In this document: positions 54,401-63,721 of the stretch, piece by piece
Layout: each line of letters starts with the position of its first letter
Position numbering within the stretch: position 1 is the stretch's first letter
Source: Callipepla californica brunnescens
Lineage: Eukaryota > Chordata > Aves > Galliformes > Odontophoridae
DNA: 64,000 bases
Assembly: GCA_023055505.1 (NCBI GenBank)
Contig: JALIRH010000010.1
Span: forward strand, 1,675,501-1,739,500
Direction of reading: 5' to 3'
Program-made: the position numbers and the translations under genes
Notes under the pieces: generated by a model
Seen by the model: the letters and a program-made list of their open reading frames with translations, nothing else
Told to the model about the DNA's origin: nothing
The model's database searches: none

Positions 54401-56535
54401 AAAACAAGGCTCTAGTAAAAAGTAATCTTACCAGTGGGCATTCCAATAATAAAGCATCTTCTATTCTTTCTGACTTAGAACACTTCGGCTTTTGATAAAG
54501 TATTCTTGGCTCTTGTGCAATGCTGGAGGAAAATGATTGCTAATCATTAGCCTACTTTATAAACTACTTTCTATCAACAAGTACTTTCATACACTTTTAT
54601 ATATCCTAGCTCTTTAGCTAAGTCAGATCTTAAATGCCTTTATTTTCCTTTGTAATTGCGATCTGTAGTCACTGTCAAAGTAATGCCTATAAACAAACGT
54701 AGTATAACGTAACACCGTAAACCTATTCATTTCTATGTTTTTGTTAAAGCAGGCAACACCAGATATACTGAGTAGTAATGTTTTTACTTTAGTAGTACCC
54801 GTTAACAAGAAAGCATATTCCAGAAACTGAGAATAATATTGAGACCTTCCTCTAAAGCACTTCCAGCGTTCCCTTTCATAATACAAAGGCAGAGCATATT
54901 GCACATAGATTTTTAAAAACCTGATGCTAGCATAAAGTCTTCATTGAGCGTATGCAGTTTTCCCTTCAGGGAGAAGCAGAGACAAAGACAAATCTTCAGA
55001 CATTTGTCTTATGTTTCATATTGCACTGTCTCAATATTGTTCTGACCATGGCTTAAAATAGTTCTCCTACTCCGTACTCCTTCTTTCCCAAGTGGGATGG
55101 TTGAGGACAAGGACTGATGTGAGCAGGACCCCTTGTCCCCAGCTCTGCCCCTGCTGCTTCTGAGCTGCACCTCTGCAGCATTCATGGAATAGGAAAGTAT
55201 GAGAGAACCGATCCACTCTGAAGTAAATTCCACTCAACTCAATGCACAGGGGCTACTGAGATGAACAACTTTGCTATATGTCTCAGTCACGGTGTTAAAA
55301 CTGTAAGTCAGGGTCAACTTTCAATTGTAAATGTATTTATTACCTGCTAATACAGCACTGGTAGTTGTCTAAGTAAATTCTTCCTCTTTCATAAGCAATA
55401 GGAGATGCAGAATGAGTCGTCCAAACGTTCTTGAATTTAGTACTTTCCTGAAACAGAGGTTTTAATATTGATGAGCTTGTGAAAAAACTGTACTTGGAAA
55501 ATCCTTAGCTCCCGCAGCTGGATAACCAAGTTTAACTGAACCTTTCTTTTTATATGGTTGTGGTGGGTTATTTTGTATGTTTGTTTGTTCATCTTTAAAC
55601 AAAACAGTTTAGAGAAGACTTTTCTCTTTTAAAAATTAAAGTAACTCTTTACTAGCTTATGGACAGCATGTGCAATGAACATTTTGTTGTTAACTTGCCT
55701 CCATGACAACTGTCAATTTTAATGTAAAAGTATTAAATCAAGGATAAAATCCCGCATTTTGTAGATATGCACATACCGTTCTTTTATACAGAAGGAAGTG
55801 AATTTAACTGAGGATTCCTTCCATTTTACTCTTGGTGACTGGTCTGAAAAGTAGGAAAGGCTGTACAGTTATTTGCAACATCAGCCAGAAGTGGCACAGT
55901 CTTTTCACATAGATGAAGTTATACTTGTGTACTGCAGACACCAGCAGCTTTATCCTCCTAACACAGGTTCCAGCCCTACAGAACATAAGCATCTGCATGT
56001 GGTCAGAGGGACTGTGCCCTTATGTCCCTGTACATCTGACAGCATTAAGGGCTGCTTTATTGGACAGTATGTTTGCTAGAAGTCAGCTGTACCATAACTG
56101 CCCGTTGGCTGCCGCATGCTGGCTTTCAGTGCATGTCTGTCAGCTACTGCACAGCAGCAGTAATCATTCTTAAATGAAACAGTTGGCATAATTTCTATAT
56201 TTCTGTAACAGAAATGTCACTGAAACATTAAGGATATGGTTGTTTATCTGCTGATTTCCTAATTTTGCTTTGAGAGGCCCACAGAAAGTCACAAATTCAA
56301 TATTAACCACCTTAAGGAATGAAAGAAGCAATATAAAATCTCAGAAGAGACTTCCCAAACACGCGTGCCCCGCCCGCGCCGCCCTTACCTGGCACAGGAT
56401 GGTTCTCAGGAGCCCCATGTTCTTCCGGAGGGCCACGCCGGCGTCCCGGGCGTAGAACCCGCGCGCCCTGCGGCCGAGCAGGCGGCACACGTTGTGCGGC
56501 CGCGGCGCGGCCTTCCCGTTGGCGGCGGGGCACAT
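39266..56535 (-). CDS. DCAF17: DCAF17, DDB1- and CUL4-associated factor 17, complete (14 coding exons, 543 aa)
   Basis: A nuclear/nucleolar protein regarded as a substrate adaptor of the CUL4-DDB1 ubiquitin ligase; loss in people causes Woodhouse-Sakati syndrome. CDS joins 56535-56389, 55447-55344, 54522-54432, 52847-52708, 51594-51516, 51352-51263, 48902-48795, 48292-48187, 44800-44658, 43309-43200, 42790-42706, 41121-41038, 40379-40224, 39454-39266: 1,632 nt, every junction GT/AG with consistent phase. Recognisable blocks: ESTKFKNVWTTHS (50-62), SPIAYERGRIY, QNWLLRLSA, PPLLFEASSLENAFQIGG, HYIITPNKKK, CNEHGILLKSIPLLESWDV and TYSHEVYFDRD. The human protein is about 520 aa; the excess lies at the N-terminus (about 7 residues) and in a basic C-terminus (about 16). 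It starts within the CpG island shared with METTL8. Confidence 0.97.
39535..39551 (+). repeat. G8-T-G8 tract in DCAF17 intron 13
   Basis: Eight G, one T and eight G on the plus strand, 81 bp upstream (in transcription) of exon 14. On the transcript it is C8AC8. Confidence 0.9.
40224..40379 (-). CDS. DCAF17: DCAF17 coding exon 13 (residues 430-481)
   Basis: Acceptor CCCTAAG|ACATTC, donor GATGTG|GTAAGA. Encodes TFKIVDYEDELDLLSTVAVT, then ARLDLRCNEHGILLKSIPLL and ESWDV. Confidence 0.97.
41038..41121 (-). CDS. DCAF17: DCAF17 coding exon 12 (residues 402-429)
   Basis: Acceptor TCCAAAG|GTGAAC, donor AAGAG|GTAACT. Encodes VNSSVTVTSSGRVVKKRLNL then LDDDPEQE, the same LLDDDPEQE acidic turn as in mammals. 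Confidence 0.96.
42138..42155. repeat. Poly-T tract in DCAF17 intron 11
   Basis: About 18 T preceded by a CTTTTT-rich pyrimidine patch. No associated element recognised. Confidence 0.9.
42706..42790 (-). CDS. DCAF17: DCAF17 coding exon 11 (residues 373-401)
   Basis: Acceptor TGCTAG|AGTCTT, donor ACTGT|GTGAGT. Encodes VLKLKEVENTDQIEIAEDFI then IMANRENC. Confidence 0.94.
43200..43309 (-). CDS. DCAF17: DCAF17 coding exon 10 (residues 337-372)
   Basis: Acceptor CTTCAG|GCAAAA, donor ATAAA|GTATGA, phase 2. Encodes AKNGIQDMKCCSLEPDWIYF and HPDMSGRIIHVGPNLI. Confidence 0.96.
44183..44240. repeat. Imperfect tandem duplication, about 32-bp period
   Basis: GATGCCAGATTAAGCTGAGT plus A-run is followed by GATGCTGGATTAAGCGGAGT plus A-run. 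Three substitutions separate the copies. Lies in DCAF17 intron 9. Confidence 0.75.
44658..44800 (-). CDS. DCAF17: DCAF17 coding exon 9 (residues 289-336)
   Basis: Acceptor TTTGCAG|ATACCC, donor CTTTG|GTAATA. Encodes PPLLFEASSLENAFQIGGFP and HYIITPNKKKHRGVFYICS, among the best conserved parts of the protein. Confidence 0.97.
44801..48186 (-). other. DCAF17: DCAF17 intron 8
   Basis: About 3.4 kb, the second longest DCAF17 intron here. AT-rich, with a CR1 relic at its upstream end (47,953-48,028). No extra exon recognised. Confidence 0.8.
47953..48028 (-). mobile_element. CR1 3' end remnant, internally duplicated
   Basis: AATCACAGAATGGCTCAGGC is the reverse complement of a CR1 terminus. The block TCACAGAATGG...GGCTCAGGCTGGGTGCTATTTAA occurs twice, the second copy with an extra AATGG. 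Confidence 0.65.
48187..48292 (-). CDS. DCAF17: DCAF17 coding exon 8 (residues 254-288)
   Basis: Acceptor TTTTAG|TTCATG, donor CACAG|GTATTT, phase 1. Encodes FMDQPFDLGCEFNWNGEVGV and VGKYPFGLPCNIKIT. Confidence 0.96.
48795..48902 (-). CDS. DCAF17: DCAF17 coding exon 7 (residues 218-253)
   Basis: Acceptor TTTACAG|ATATTT, donor GAACAG|GTAACG. Encodes IFGNNVTDVAISNGILIVMY and SMGLVRLYNFQAISEQ. Confidence 0.96.
49735..49757. repeat. (ATTT)n microsatellite
   Basis: About six TTTA units. Confidence 0.85.
50625..50986 (+). mobile_element. CR1 LINE, 5'-truncated copy
   Basis: About 360 bp of the CR1 3' end: GAAAGACTGAAAGC-like start, AATTTCTTCACTAAGGGTGA, CAGGCTGCCTCGGGAGGCTG, GGGGGGTTGGACTTGATCTC, GGTCCCTTCCAACCCCTACA and terminal ATTCTGTG ATTCTATG. 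Antisense to DCAF17. The 5' limit is approximate. Confidence 0.92.
51263..51352 (-). CDS. DCAF17: DCAF17 coding exon 6 (residues 188-217)
   Basis: Acceptor TTCCCAG|GCAGGT, donor AAAAG|GTAAGT. Encodes AGIQQSVLFHLAVFQVLPLS and FIGMLEINKK, a hydrophobic beta-rich stretch. Confidence 0.96.
51516..51594 (-). CDS. DCAF17: DCAF17 coding exon 5 (residues 161-187)
   Basis: Acceptor AAATAG|GTATCT, donor GACAG|GTAAGT, phase 0. Encodes YLSWDTPQEVMVVKSAQNKL then PAAARQ. Confidence 0.95.
52708..52847 (-). CDS. DCAF17: DCAF17 coding exon 4 (residues 115-160)
   Basis: Acceptor TACATAG|GGGGAA, donor TTCAG|GTATTA, phase 2. Contains LPNPSDYKPSLIVLTVQNWL and a GEILEKVYLAGSCCKF ending. Confidence 0.96.
52848..54431 (-). 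other. DCAF17: DCAF17 intron 3
   Basis: About 1.6 kb. Contains a plus-strand open frame of 101 codons at 53,527-53,832 with no recognisable motif and an 18-bp tandem repeat, ATATATAAAATGTTAATT, near 54,000-54,045. Confidence 0.75.
54432..54522 (-). CDS. DCAF17: DCAF17 coding exon 3 (residues 84-114)
   Basis: Acceptor CCTCCAG|CATTGC, donor CACTG|GTAAGA, phase 0. Encodes IAQEPRILYQKPKCSKSERI, then EDALLLECPL. Confidence 0.96.
55344..55447 (-). CDS. DCAF17: DCAF17 coding exon 2 (residues 50-83)
   Basis: Acceptor GTTTCAG|GAAAGT, donor AGCAG|GTAATA, phase 2. Encodes ESTKFKNVWTTHSASPIAYE, then RGRIYLDNYQCCIS. Confidence 0.96.
56389..56535 (-). CDS. DCAF17: DCAF17 coding exon 1 (residues 1-49)
   Basis: Starts MCPAANGKAAPRPHNVCRLL and ends GLLRTILCQ at donor CCAG|GTAAGG, phase 0. 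NVC-RL-RRA-G---RDAGV matches the human N-terminus. The frame stays open upstream to a far ATG at 57006, outside the island, so this ATG was chosen. Confidence 0.93.
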
Positions 56536-56679
56536 CTCGGCCGGGCGGAGCAGGGAAAGGCCGGAAGAGCCCTGCACGCCGCGGAGCGCACGCCGGAACC
56601 GCCCGGGCTGCGCGGGGAGCGGAGGCCCGGAACGCTTTGCCGCTCGCGGCGGGGACGCCGGGTACTGTAGTTCTGCGGG

Positions 56680-56837
56680 GCGCACGGGGGTACGGAGGTG
56701 TGAAGAGTTACACTGGCGATTCTGTGTAAGCGGCAGGGGAGTTTTGTAAGAGATACTCGAGTGGAAAGGAGGAGCTCGTATCTCGGGTCCCATCTGCGGG
56801 TGCTGGGGTGCGGGCACTGCAGGGCGCGAGGGGGGAG
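56680..56837 (+). other. METTL8: Candidate METTL8 untranslated first exon
   Basis: A strong donor GGGAG|GTGAGTG ends a possible exon at 56,837 in the shared island. The 5' end is unknown and the link to the coding exon 6.7 kb away is inferred from the lack of any METTL8-like coding sequence between them. Confidence 0.4.
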
Positions 56838-57555
56838 GTGAGTGCCCAGGTGCGGGTGGGCAGTGGAGGAGTGGTTGTTTAAAACTGTGTTTCCGGGCTC
56901 TGCAACGCCTCCCTGAGTTTTGTGATACTTCATTTTTATAGAGCTGCTTCCTAAAAGTTGTCACCAGCAACATTTGCCAGCAGAGAAGCTGGGCGTCTGG
57001 GGACAAGCTCGTGTTCCTTCCTACAAAGGCCCAAATGGGGTAATGTGCAAGCTGCCGGTCTTTGTGTTTCTGTGTCTGTTCTCCCGGCTCCCTGAGCCGG
57101 ACCTGGCACCTTCACTAGTGCTGTAACAACAGTGGGAGTACAGAGCTGTGGGGCATCACCAGTAGTTGGGAGCAGCGACAAGGTGCAGGTGGGGCAGTTG
57201 TGGTTGCCCCACTGTGAGCAGGGAAGGGTAGGACAGGGTGCTGAAGTGGCTCTGCACACTGGTGGCCGCCTCAGGGTGGCAAAGTCCACACAGGCATCCA
57301 GGATCTTGGAGAGGTGTAATTAAATGGGGACAGTCAGTGTAAGTTACAGGTCAGTGAAATCCATGTTACTGTTCCAGTTCTCAGCAGCAGCCTTAATACT
57401 AGGAAAATCATGTGTTTCGTGTTGAGACAAATGATCTTTGGTTTGTTGATAAAGTTGTGTGTTCAGTATTTCATAGAAAATAGGATTGGAGACTGACGTG
57501 CATAGGAAGGATGCGTTTATAAACGTGTTTTCTTTTTCACTTACCTAAGCGCCAG

Positions 57556-57569
57556 CCAGCAGAGGGTGC
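57556..57569 (+). promoter_or_regulatory. CTCF-like binding site in METTL8 intron 1
   Basis: CCAGCAGAGGGTGC matches CCASYAGRKGGCRS at 13 of 14 positions (T instead of C at position 12). It lies about 0.7 kb downstream of the shared island. Confidence 0.5.
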
Positions 57570-58298
57570 ACAGGTTAACAGGGAAGCCTTAGTTCTATGC
57601 TGTGTTTGTCACTGATGGCTTCCTCTTGATGTTAACCTTGCAAATAGATGAGTTCGTTAAATCCATTTTCTGTTATATTCTGATGGATAAATAAGAAAAG
57701 GTGTTTTTTATTATTTCAGGAAAGAAGGGGAAATGCAGAGAGAACTGGGTGAGAGGACAATAAAGGAATATGCAGAATACTTACATATTTAAAATCTATA
57801 CAAAAAGTCCTTACAAACATTCTGATATGTGAGAAAACAACTTGTCTGTAATGTTAAACAAATGCATGTTTTTTTACAGGATTGTAACCTGAAGAATCAG
57901 GTGTGAATTTGTGTCTTTGTTTCAATACTTAAGAAATTTGTAGCGAGTGAACAGTATCTTCCAAACTTCATGTCTATAGTTATATGATCTCTGAGCAGGT
58001 GTTACAAACACAAAGTAGCAGGACAGTAACATCTGAAAATCACATTGTAAAAAGATTTAACACAAAATGGTAATTCCTTTCCAAAAGTGATTATTGGATA
58101 TCAACACATATTTTTAGCTTCAGCTAGAATGAAGGTACCTTTCAAAAATTGAGGTATACTCTTCAGTTAAAATTCCTTACTGAAGATTCATTTTAAAGTC
58201 AAAATTGTCTTTGATAGTGAAGCCAGAACATGCACACTGTAAATTGAAATGGTATTTTCAACAAAACATTTATCTTGGTCAAAACAAAATGTTATTTT

Positions 58299-58322
58299 AT
58301 ATATATATATATATATTCTATC

Positions 58323-58404
<82 letters not shown>
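58299..58404. repeat. Composite (TA)n-(CA)n-(TA)n microsatellite
   Basis: About 9 TA units, a short TTCTATCAA interruption, about 26 CA units, then about 15 TA units. Confidence 0.97.
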
Positions 58405-58408
<4 letters not shown>

Positions 58409-59682
58409 GTTGATGGAATTACTATGTTTACAGGACAAGCTTCTATAGGAAATTTTTATCACCTGCCATGTCAAGTAAAAGAAGAAATAGGAGCTCAAGT
58501 TATTTTTGGATGGGGCTGATTACATTAGTCACATATAGAATTAAGGAATTGATCTCCGTATTCATATGTACAATTAATTCAGATAAAACACTTTTTTAGT
58601 TGTGTCATGTTCACAGCACTCACATTGGTTAAAGATTTAGTAAATAAAATACATCTATATTTCTGAACTAATCATTCCTTTGTTATTGCCTGTTCACATC
58701 TCTAATCTTGCAGTTGCCATTATTTTATCTTTAGCTGCATTTTTAACTGTTTTCATTACCTTAAAAATATATTAAAGATTGCAGTTGATTCCCTCAGTAA
58801 TGGGGATAAAGCTTTCTTTGCTTCCTCTGTCTTCCCAGACAATTAGATGCATTTGGCAGTGTGAAGTAATGTTGCAGTTCATAGTGTCAACTGAAGAATA
58901 TGTTTTCCCTTTTTTGGGGCAATGGTGCAGTGGTTGCTTCTTAAAATTAAAAGAATAAAGATAATAATAAAACTCACAATTTTGTAAGATATTGCAAAAA
59001 TGGTTTATGCTGCAGGGTAATTTCAACAGGAATATCAAGGGAGAACGGGCTATTCTCCAAATTAGGAAATTAAATAGTAATAATATTTTTAAATGCTCAA
59101 GGATTTTTAACTCTCTGCTTGTCCCTAATAATAGTCCATTATATAGTACCTGCATTCATTATTTTATCCCAAATAATACACCTTCAGGCTATGTTGCTGA
59201 TTTCCTGGATGTATGATGGTTTGAGTACATTTTTCTGTCAACCTTCCTCATCTGTATCTCCCATCACCCTCGTGCAATCTGTTTCTTCTTTTCTCACTCT
59301 GTTTGCGCAGTCTGCCTGAAAGATAGTGTAGGAACAATCTTCTCTTAATATTTCTGTGTATGTGGTTAAGTACATCTACTTGGTGGTTGGTTGGTTGCGT
59401 TCTGTTTGTTTGTATCTGCTGTTGCTTTTTAACCAATGTAAACTGCACTGCGCTGCAGGAGTCAGAGTAGTGTTTTGTTTCTCTGTATTAATCATAATAT
59501 TTTTTGTTTTTCTTTTCCCTTGATGTAGTCAGTACTCTTCAGTACTTTCTGAAAGTTGCTGTGTTACCCACAGGGATGGCTGCATCATTTCCAGTAATGA
59601 TGCATGAGAAGGAAAAACAGTTGAGAGTTTTAGATCTGCTGAGTTTGAGAAGTTTGAAAATATCTTTGTGTTTCAGCTGGGC

Positions 59683-59684
<2 letters not shown>

Positions 59685-59715
<31 letters not shown>
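59685..59715. repeat. Poly-T tract, about 31 nt
   Basis: The longest homopolymer in the window. As a minus-strand poly-A tail it would follow sequence to its right, but no retrogene or flanking duplication was recognised. Confidence 0.95.
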
Positions 59716-59719
<4 letters not shown>

Positions 59720-59820
59720 AAGTGAGTCATTGAAGGACTAATCATAAAGCCCCAAAAGGGCACGTTTAGTCACTTTGTAAAATGGAAGAGCACTGTGTAT
59801 TCACTTCAGTTAATGAATTT

Positions 59821-59854
59821 GGTTGACAGCAAAATCTGGTTGACAGCAAAATCT
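59821..59854. repeat. 17-bp perfect tandem duplication
   Basis: GGTTGACAGCAAAATCT occurs twice, head to tail. Confidence 0.9.
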
Positions 59855-62745
59855 CTTTTGTTCCTGCTTTCCATCCTTCCTTCCTCCCCTCTTCATTTGC
59901 CTACTCTGGGGTCATACCTGGATCTCAGAAATATTAAACATGTATTTAAAAAAAAAGCCTAATGTTAATTTGTAGTTATACCTTCAGTGCTACCATCGTC
60001 ATAAGGAGTTTTTCCCTTCATGTTCATGATCAGTTTTACTACTCACATCTGTTTTGTACAGCTAAGGTGTTCGATAGTGATAAAATATGTCAGCACGTGT
60101 TTTATAGGAGAGCATTTGGATTTGATTATCAAGTGTTGTGTAGATAAGCTTCTAGGTTCCATGTAGAAGTAATGATATGAAATTCACTGTTTCCATGATA
60201 CCTTTCTGAATAGAAATGTAACGTAAGCTGTATGTGGTCTTCCTAGTACAGGCTCATGTTTTTCTTTGTAACGGTGACTCTGTATACTGGTAGGCTTGGC
60301 AATTGCAGATGGAAGGAGTTGTTAGCTCTGCAGTGAGTGGTCAGTTGGGTATCACAAGGTATTCATTCATTAAGTTAACTGAAACTAGTTTCTCAGACAA
60401 AAATGGGTTTTTCTTCTTGTTCCTTTTTTTAATTTCTTTTTTCCTGACACCTGTTTCAGAATGTATACTTCTTAAGGATTTTATTCATCAGTGAAGTGGT
60501 TTACATATGTTTTGGTGTGAACTTCACTGTTTTAAACAAGATTAGAACAGTTCTTCTCTCCTACATCTCTAATTTTATCTCTGTGCTGCTTTGAGTTTTA
60601 ATGCCAACATCCATCGTGACTTGTTGTCTACCTGGTGGGTGACAGGTATCTGCATGTTCACCTTCACCAAGCTGTACTAAAGGTGTTGGGTTAAATTATT
60701 TGGGAGGGGAGGATTTTCTTAAGGTTATTCCTTCTTTGTAGCAGTAACAAAATTTTAAAAGCTAAAATGCAAAGCTCCACAGGGGAAAATTAATCTTCTG
60801 TTTTGCTTTTGAGCACCATTACTGAGTGTTTGTAGTTTCTTTAAAGCGTATTTTTTTCTCATGAAAACCAGTTAAAGCTTCTACAAGAAAGATATTTTCA
60901 GTATAGTGCAGTGTCATGATAAGATCCTTAAAGGTAAAGGTTGGATTGCTTCAATTAATGATCAAGCTTTCCTGACCAGGGCTCTGAACAAGAAAATAAT
61001 TCCTGCTTCTTTCAGACATTTCTTGCTGACATAGCTTGAGAATATGATTATCTTATCTGACAAAGAGAAAGGCTGGTTGTCTATTTCATTAACAAAATCA
61101 ATTAGAAAAACAGTCAGGGAATGACTCACTTCTGAAAATGAAAATTAGTCTTCCAAGCAACGTAAATGCTCTTGGACCTTCTTGTAGCCAGATTGCCTAT
61201 TAATTTCATGACCCATGGATCACTCTCTCTCTTAGATAAGTGTACTCTTCTAAGGAACTTCTTGATATTTAACCCTAGATGCAACAGTGAACTTAACTTC
61301 CCCACCTTCCTCCCTATCCTTGCATTTTTCTGGTGTTTCAGAATTTATCAGCTAAACTTATGTAATTATCACTCAGAGGATCATATTCTCATAAAGAGAG
61401 CTGCATCTCTGGATTTTTACTGGTGCTGGATCGTCTTAGTCATCTGACTATAATTTCCATCTGTGCATCTTTTCATGTTCTTACTGAGATATTTAGAAAG
61501 CCAAGAAAAATTATGTGACTAGCCTCCCAGCTGAATCATTGTATTTTATGCTGAATATAAATGCTGTCACAGGAAATGCAAGATACTAACTCAGGTCTTT
61601 TTGAATGATTGACTGAGGAAGGGGATTTGTAAACAGTTTGCAATGTAATCATGGAATCTTTATCCAGACACTTTTATTATTCAATGATGATAATTTTTTA
61701 ACAAAAATTTGTGATAATTTTTGTGGTTTTGTTTTGTGTTTCTTTTCTATTTAGTTTTGTGACCAAGAAGATTGCCTTAATGTAAATCATGTTTTGCAGG
61801 AATTGTCGTGCTGAGGTAGTCCTTATACCTCATAGTTACAATTTCATAGTGTTCCATATGTGTTTATTATTATGTATCTTGTTATGAAAAATGGTGCGTA
61901 CTTATTTTCAGAGGAAAAGTACAATGGATTGTATTAATTCAGGTGTAAACTAGGATTGCTTTAGGAGTTCAGCCACATTAAAAACAAACAGCTGTAATGA
62001 AATCATTGAAATTTGAAGAGGTTTTATTATTTTTTAATAGGGCTAAATGTTACATCTTCCCCTGATGGTTGTGCCCCATATTCTGATAAAACATTTCTGT
62101 CCTGGTAACCAAAAGTAACAGTCAATTTGATGTTGACAGCCAAAAGGTTTAAAAAAACCCACAAAAAACAAACAAAAAAAGCCCAACCATTTTGTTTAAT
62201 CTTAAACAGAGAGAAATTTTGATCTTATTTTTTCCCCTTGTTTTTCTGTAGGTTTAAAATGAATAAACAATGCCTTTTTGAAAGTATGATTCATTCAAAT
62301 GTACACCTTAAATGAGGAATTGTTCATTTAATTGAAGTAATTTCTTTGCCAGGCTTTGTATTGATGTGTACTAATTAATCTGTTTTTATTCACGGTACAA
62401 GACTTTTGATCAAATAGTAGGATTTTCCTCAAGATAAAAATCTTCCTTTTGTTACCAATTTGCACAGAGTGTTTTCTGTTAATGCCTGTACTTAAACTGT
62501 GCCTGTTCTTTTCTAACTACATTTTGTATTTCCAGTACACTAAATTTGTATGCGTGGCGTATACAGCTGAATCACTCCAAAATAATAATAATAATAAAAA
62601 AAATTACTAAGAATCATTTTTAAAGTCATATGCAGAGCATTTGAAGGGAAAAAGAGCAAAGGCACATCAGAGTAAATCTAGGAGGAAGAATATTTCATTT
62701 TACTTATCTCCTAAAAAGCCTGCATTAAGAAGGACATACAAAAAA

Positions 62746-62768
62746 ACAAACAAACAAACAAACAAAAA
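62746..62768. repeat. (CAAA)n simple repeat
   Basis: About five units inside an A-rich patch. Confidence 0.85.
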
Positions 62769-62899
62769 AAACGGAAAACAACAAGACCAATTTCTGGTAG
62801 CAGCTACACATGCTTTTTATATTTTATTATTAACACTGTATGAAGAGATTCCATCTAAAGTAAAATACAGTAATAGAAGATAGCTGTACATGTAAGAGA

Positions 62900-62965
62900 A
62901 AAACCACAAGAGTATTGGAATTAGATAATCATGAGGGTCTCTTTGATCCCAAGCCATTCTATGGG
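62900..62965 (+). mobile_element. Very short CR1 3'-end relic
   Basis: TAGATAATCATGAGGGTCTC...CCAAGCCATTCTATGGG resembles the last 50 bp of CR1 (GATGATC...GGTCCCTTCCAA...ATTCTATG). Short and diverged. Confidence 0.35.
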
Positions 62966-63575
62966 TCATTTGATGAAATTTAACATCTAAAACCATTGAA
63001 TTCTATGAGGGCACTGAATGGGGATCAGGAGAATACAAAACAGAAATTTTGGAAGGCTTTCTGGTGCATAATGTTGACACTTTTTGCATCTTTCATTTCC
63101 TGTGTAAAAGCACAAAACCTCACAATCACAATTCTAGAATTGAATATTTGAAGACTGTTTCCTGGTGAATGGGGTGAAAAATGTCGAGTCCAGTAACAGT
63201 ATGTACCCTTTTGAACAAGTTGTTTCTCTTTGTTTGTCTTTTTTAAAGATGCAAAGTCAAACTTGGTTTACTGTTTTACTATGTTCAGTTTTTTTTTTTT
63301 CCCACTGGCAGTTAGGACTTTAAAATAACACCAAAAAATTTACCTTTCTAGTTTTGTTGCAGTAGCCTACTTTGGGACTACTTGGCTTTCAGCACACTCA
63401 GGGGATATTGCTGCTTTCTGAAAAGCATTTAAATTGATACTACAGTAAAAGATTATTACTAAAGCTGATATTGGTTCTTGATTATTTGACCAGTTTCTCT
63501 TCTAAGTGACATAAACAACTAAATTATGGCAAAACTGTAATTTGAGTTAATTGTATTTTCAGATCTCTGAACAAA

Positions 63576-63721
63576 ATGAATTTCATTACGAGGCTTTCTG
63601 CTTTGTGTCTAAGAAAAAAAAGCAATATGCAGCAAAGGCACCAGAGTAGTCGGCGGCCAGCTGTTCCACTGGGATCACGGATTTTAACTGACCCTTCTAA
63701 AGTTTTTGAGCACAACATGTG
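63576..63721 (+). CDS. METTL8: METTL8 first coding exon (partial gene; continues off the right edge)
   Basis: METTL8 is a SAM-dependent methyltransferase that makes 3-methylcytidine at position 32 of mitochondrial tRNAs in mammals. The exon opens at acceptor GTATTTTCAG|ATCTCT (63563), ATG at 63576-63578, and ends ATGTG|GTGAGA, splitting the Trp49 codon. It reads MNFITRLSALCLRKKSNMQQ, then a basic stretch and VPLGSRILTDPSKVFEHNMW. The latter is the signature entry to the METTL2/6/8 family; the form GSRILTDP fits METTL8, not METTL2. The Arg/Lys-rich, acid-free first 30 residues suit a mitochondrial presequence. The catalytic Rossmann domain is off the window. Confidence 0.93.

Larger units (their letters stand above)
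56345..56860. promoter_or_regulatory. Shared CpG-island promoter, DCAF17 (-) and METTL8 (+)
   Basis: GC/CpG-dense block covering DCAF17 exon 1 and the presumed METTL8 first exon. It has ETS-type CCGGAAG at 56,561-56,567 and a ZNF143/THAP11-like GGGTACTGTAGT at 56,660-56,671, and no TATA box. DCAF17 and METTL8 are head to head in mammals as well. Confidence 0.85.
56838..63562 (+). other. METTL8: METTL8 first intron (inferred)
   Basis: About 6.7 kb between the presumed first exon and the coding exon. It carries the TA/CA/TA microsatellite (58,299-58,404), a 17-bp tandem duplication (59,821-59,854), a long poly-T run and an (AAAC)n repeat. No other coding exon seen. Confidence 0.6.

Noticed and set aside
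56365..56670. 101-codon plus-strand frame at the shared promoter, possible METTL8 N-terminus
   Set aside because: It is antisense to DCAF17 exon 1, does not resemble METTL8, and METTL8 already starts at 63,576.
56406..56933. 175-codon minus-strand frame at the DCAF17 promoter
   Set aside because: Alternative frame of DCAF17 exon 1 and GC-rich upstream DNA.
58292..58498. Open frames through the microsatellite (poly-Tyr/Ile, poly-Val/Cys)
   Set aside because: Pure translation of TA and CA repeats.
59685..59715. Poly-T as the tail of a minus-strand retrogene
   Set aside because: Sequence to the right shows no coding remnant, and no flanking target-site duplication is visible.
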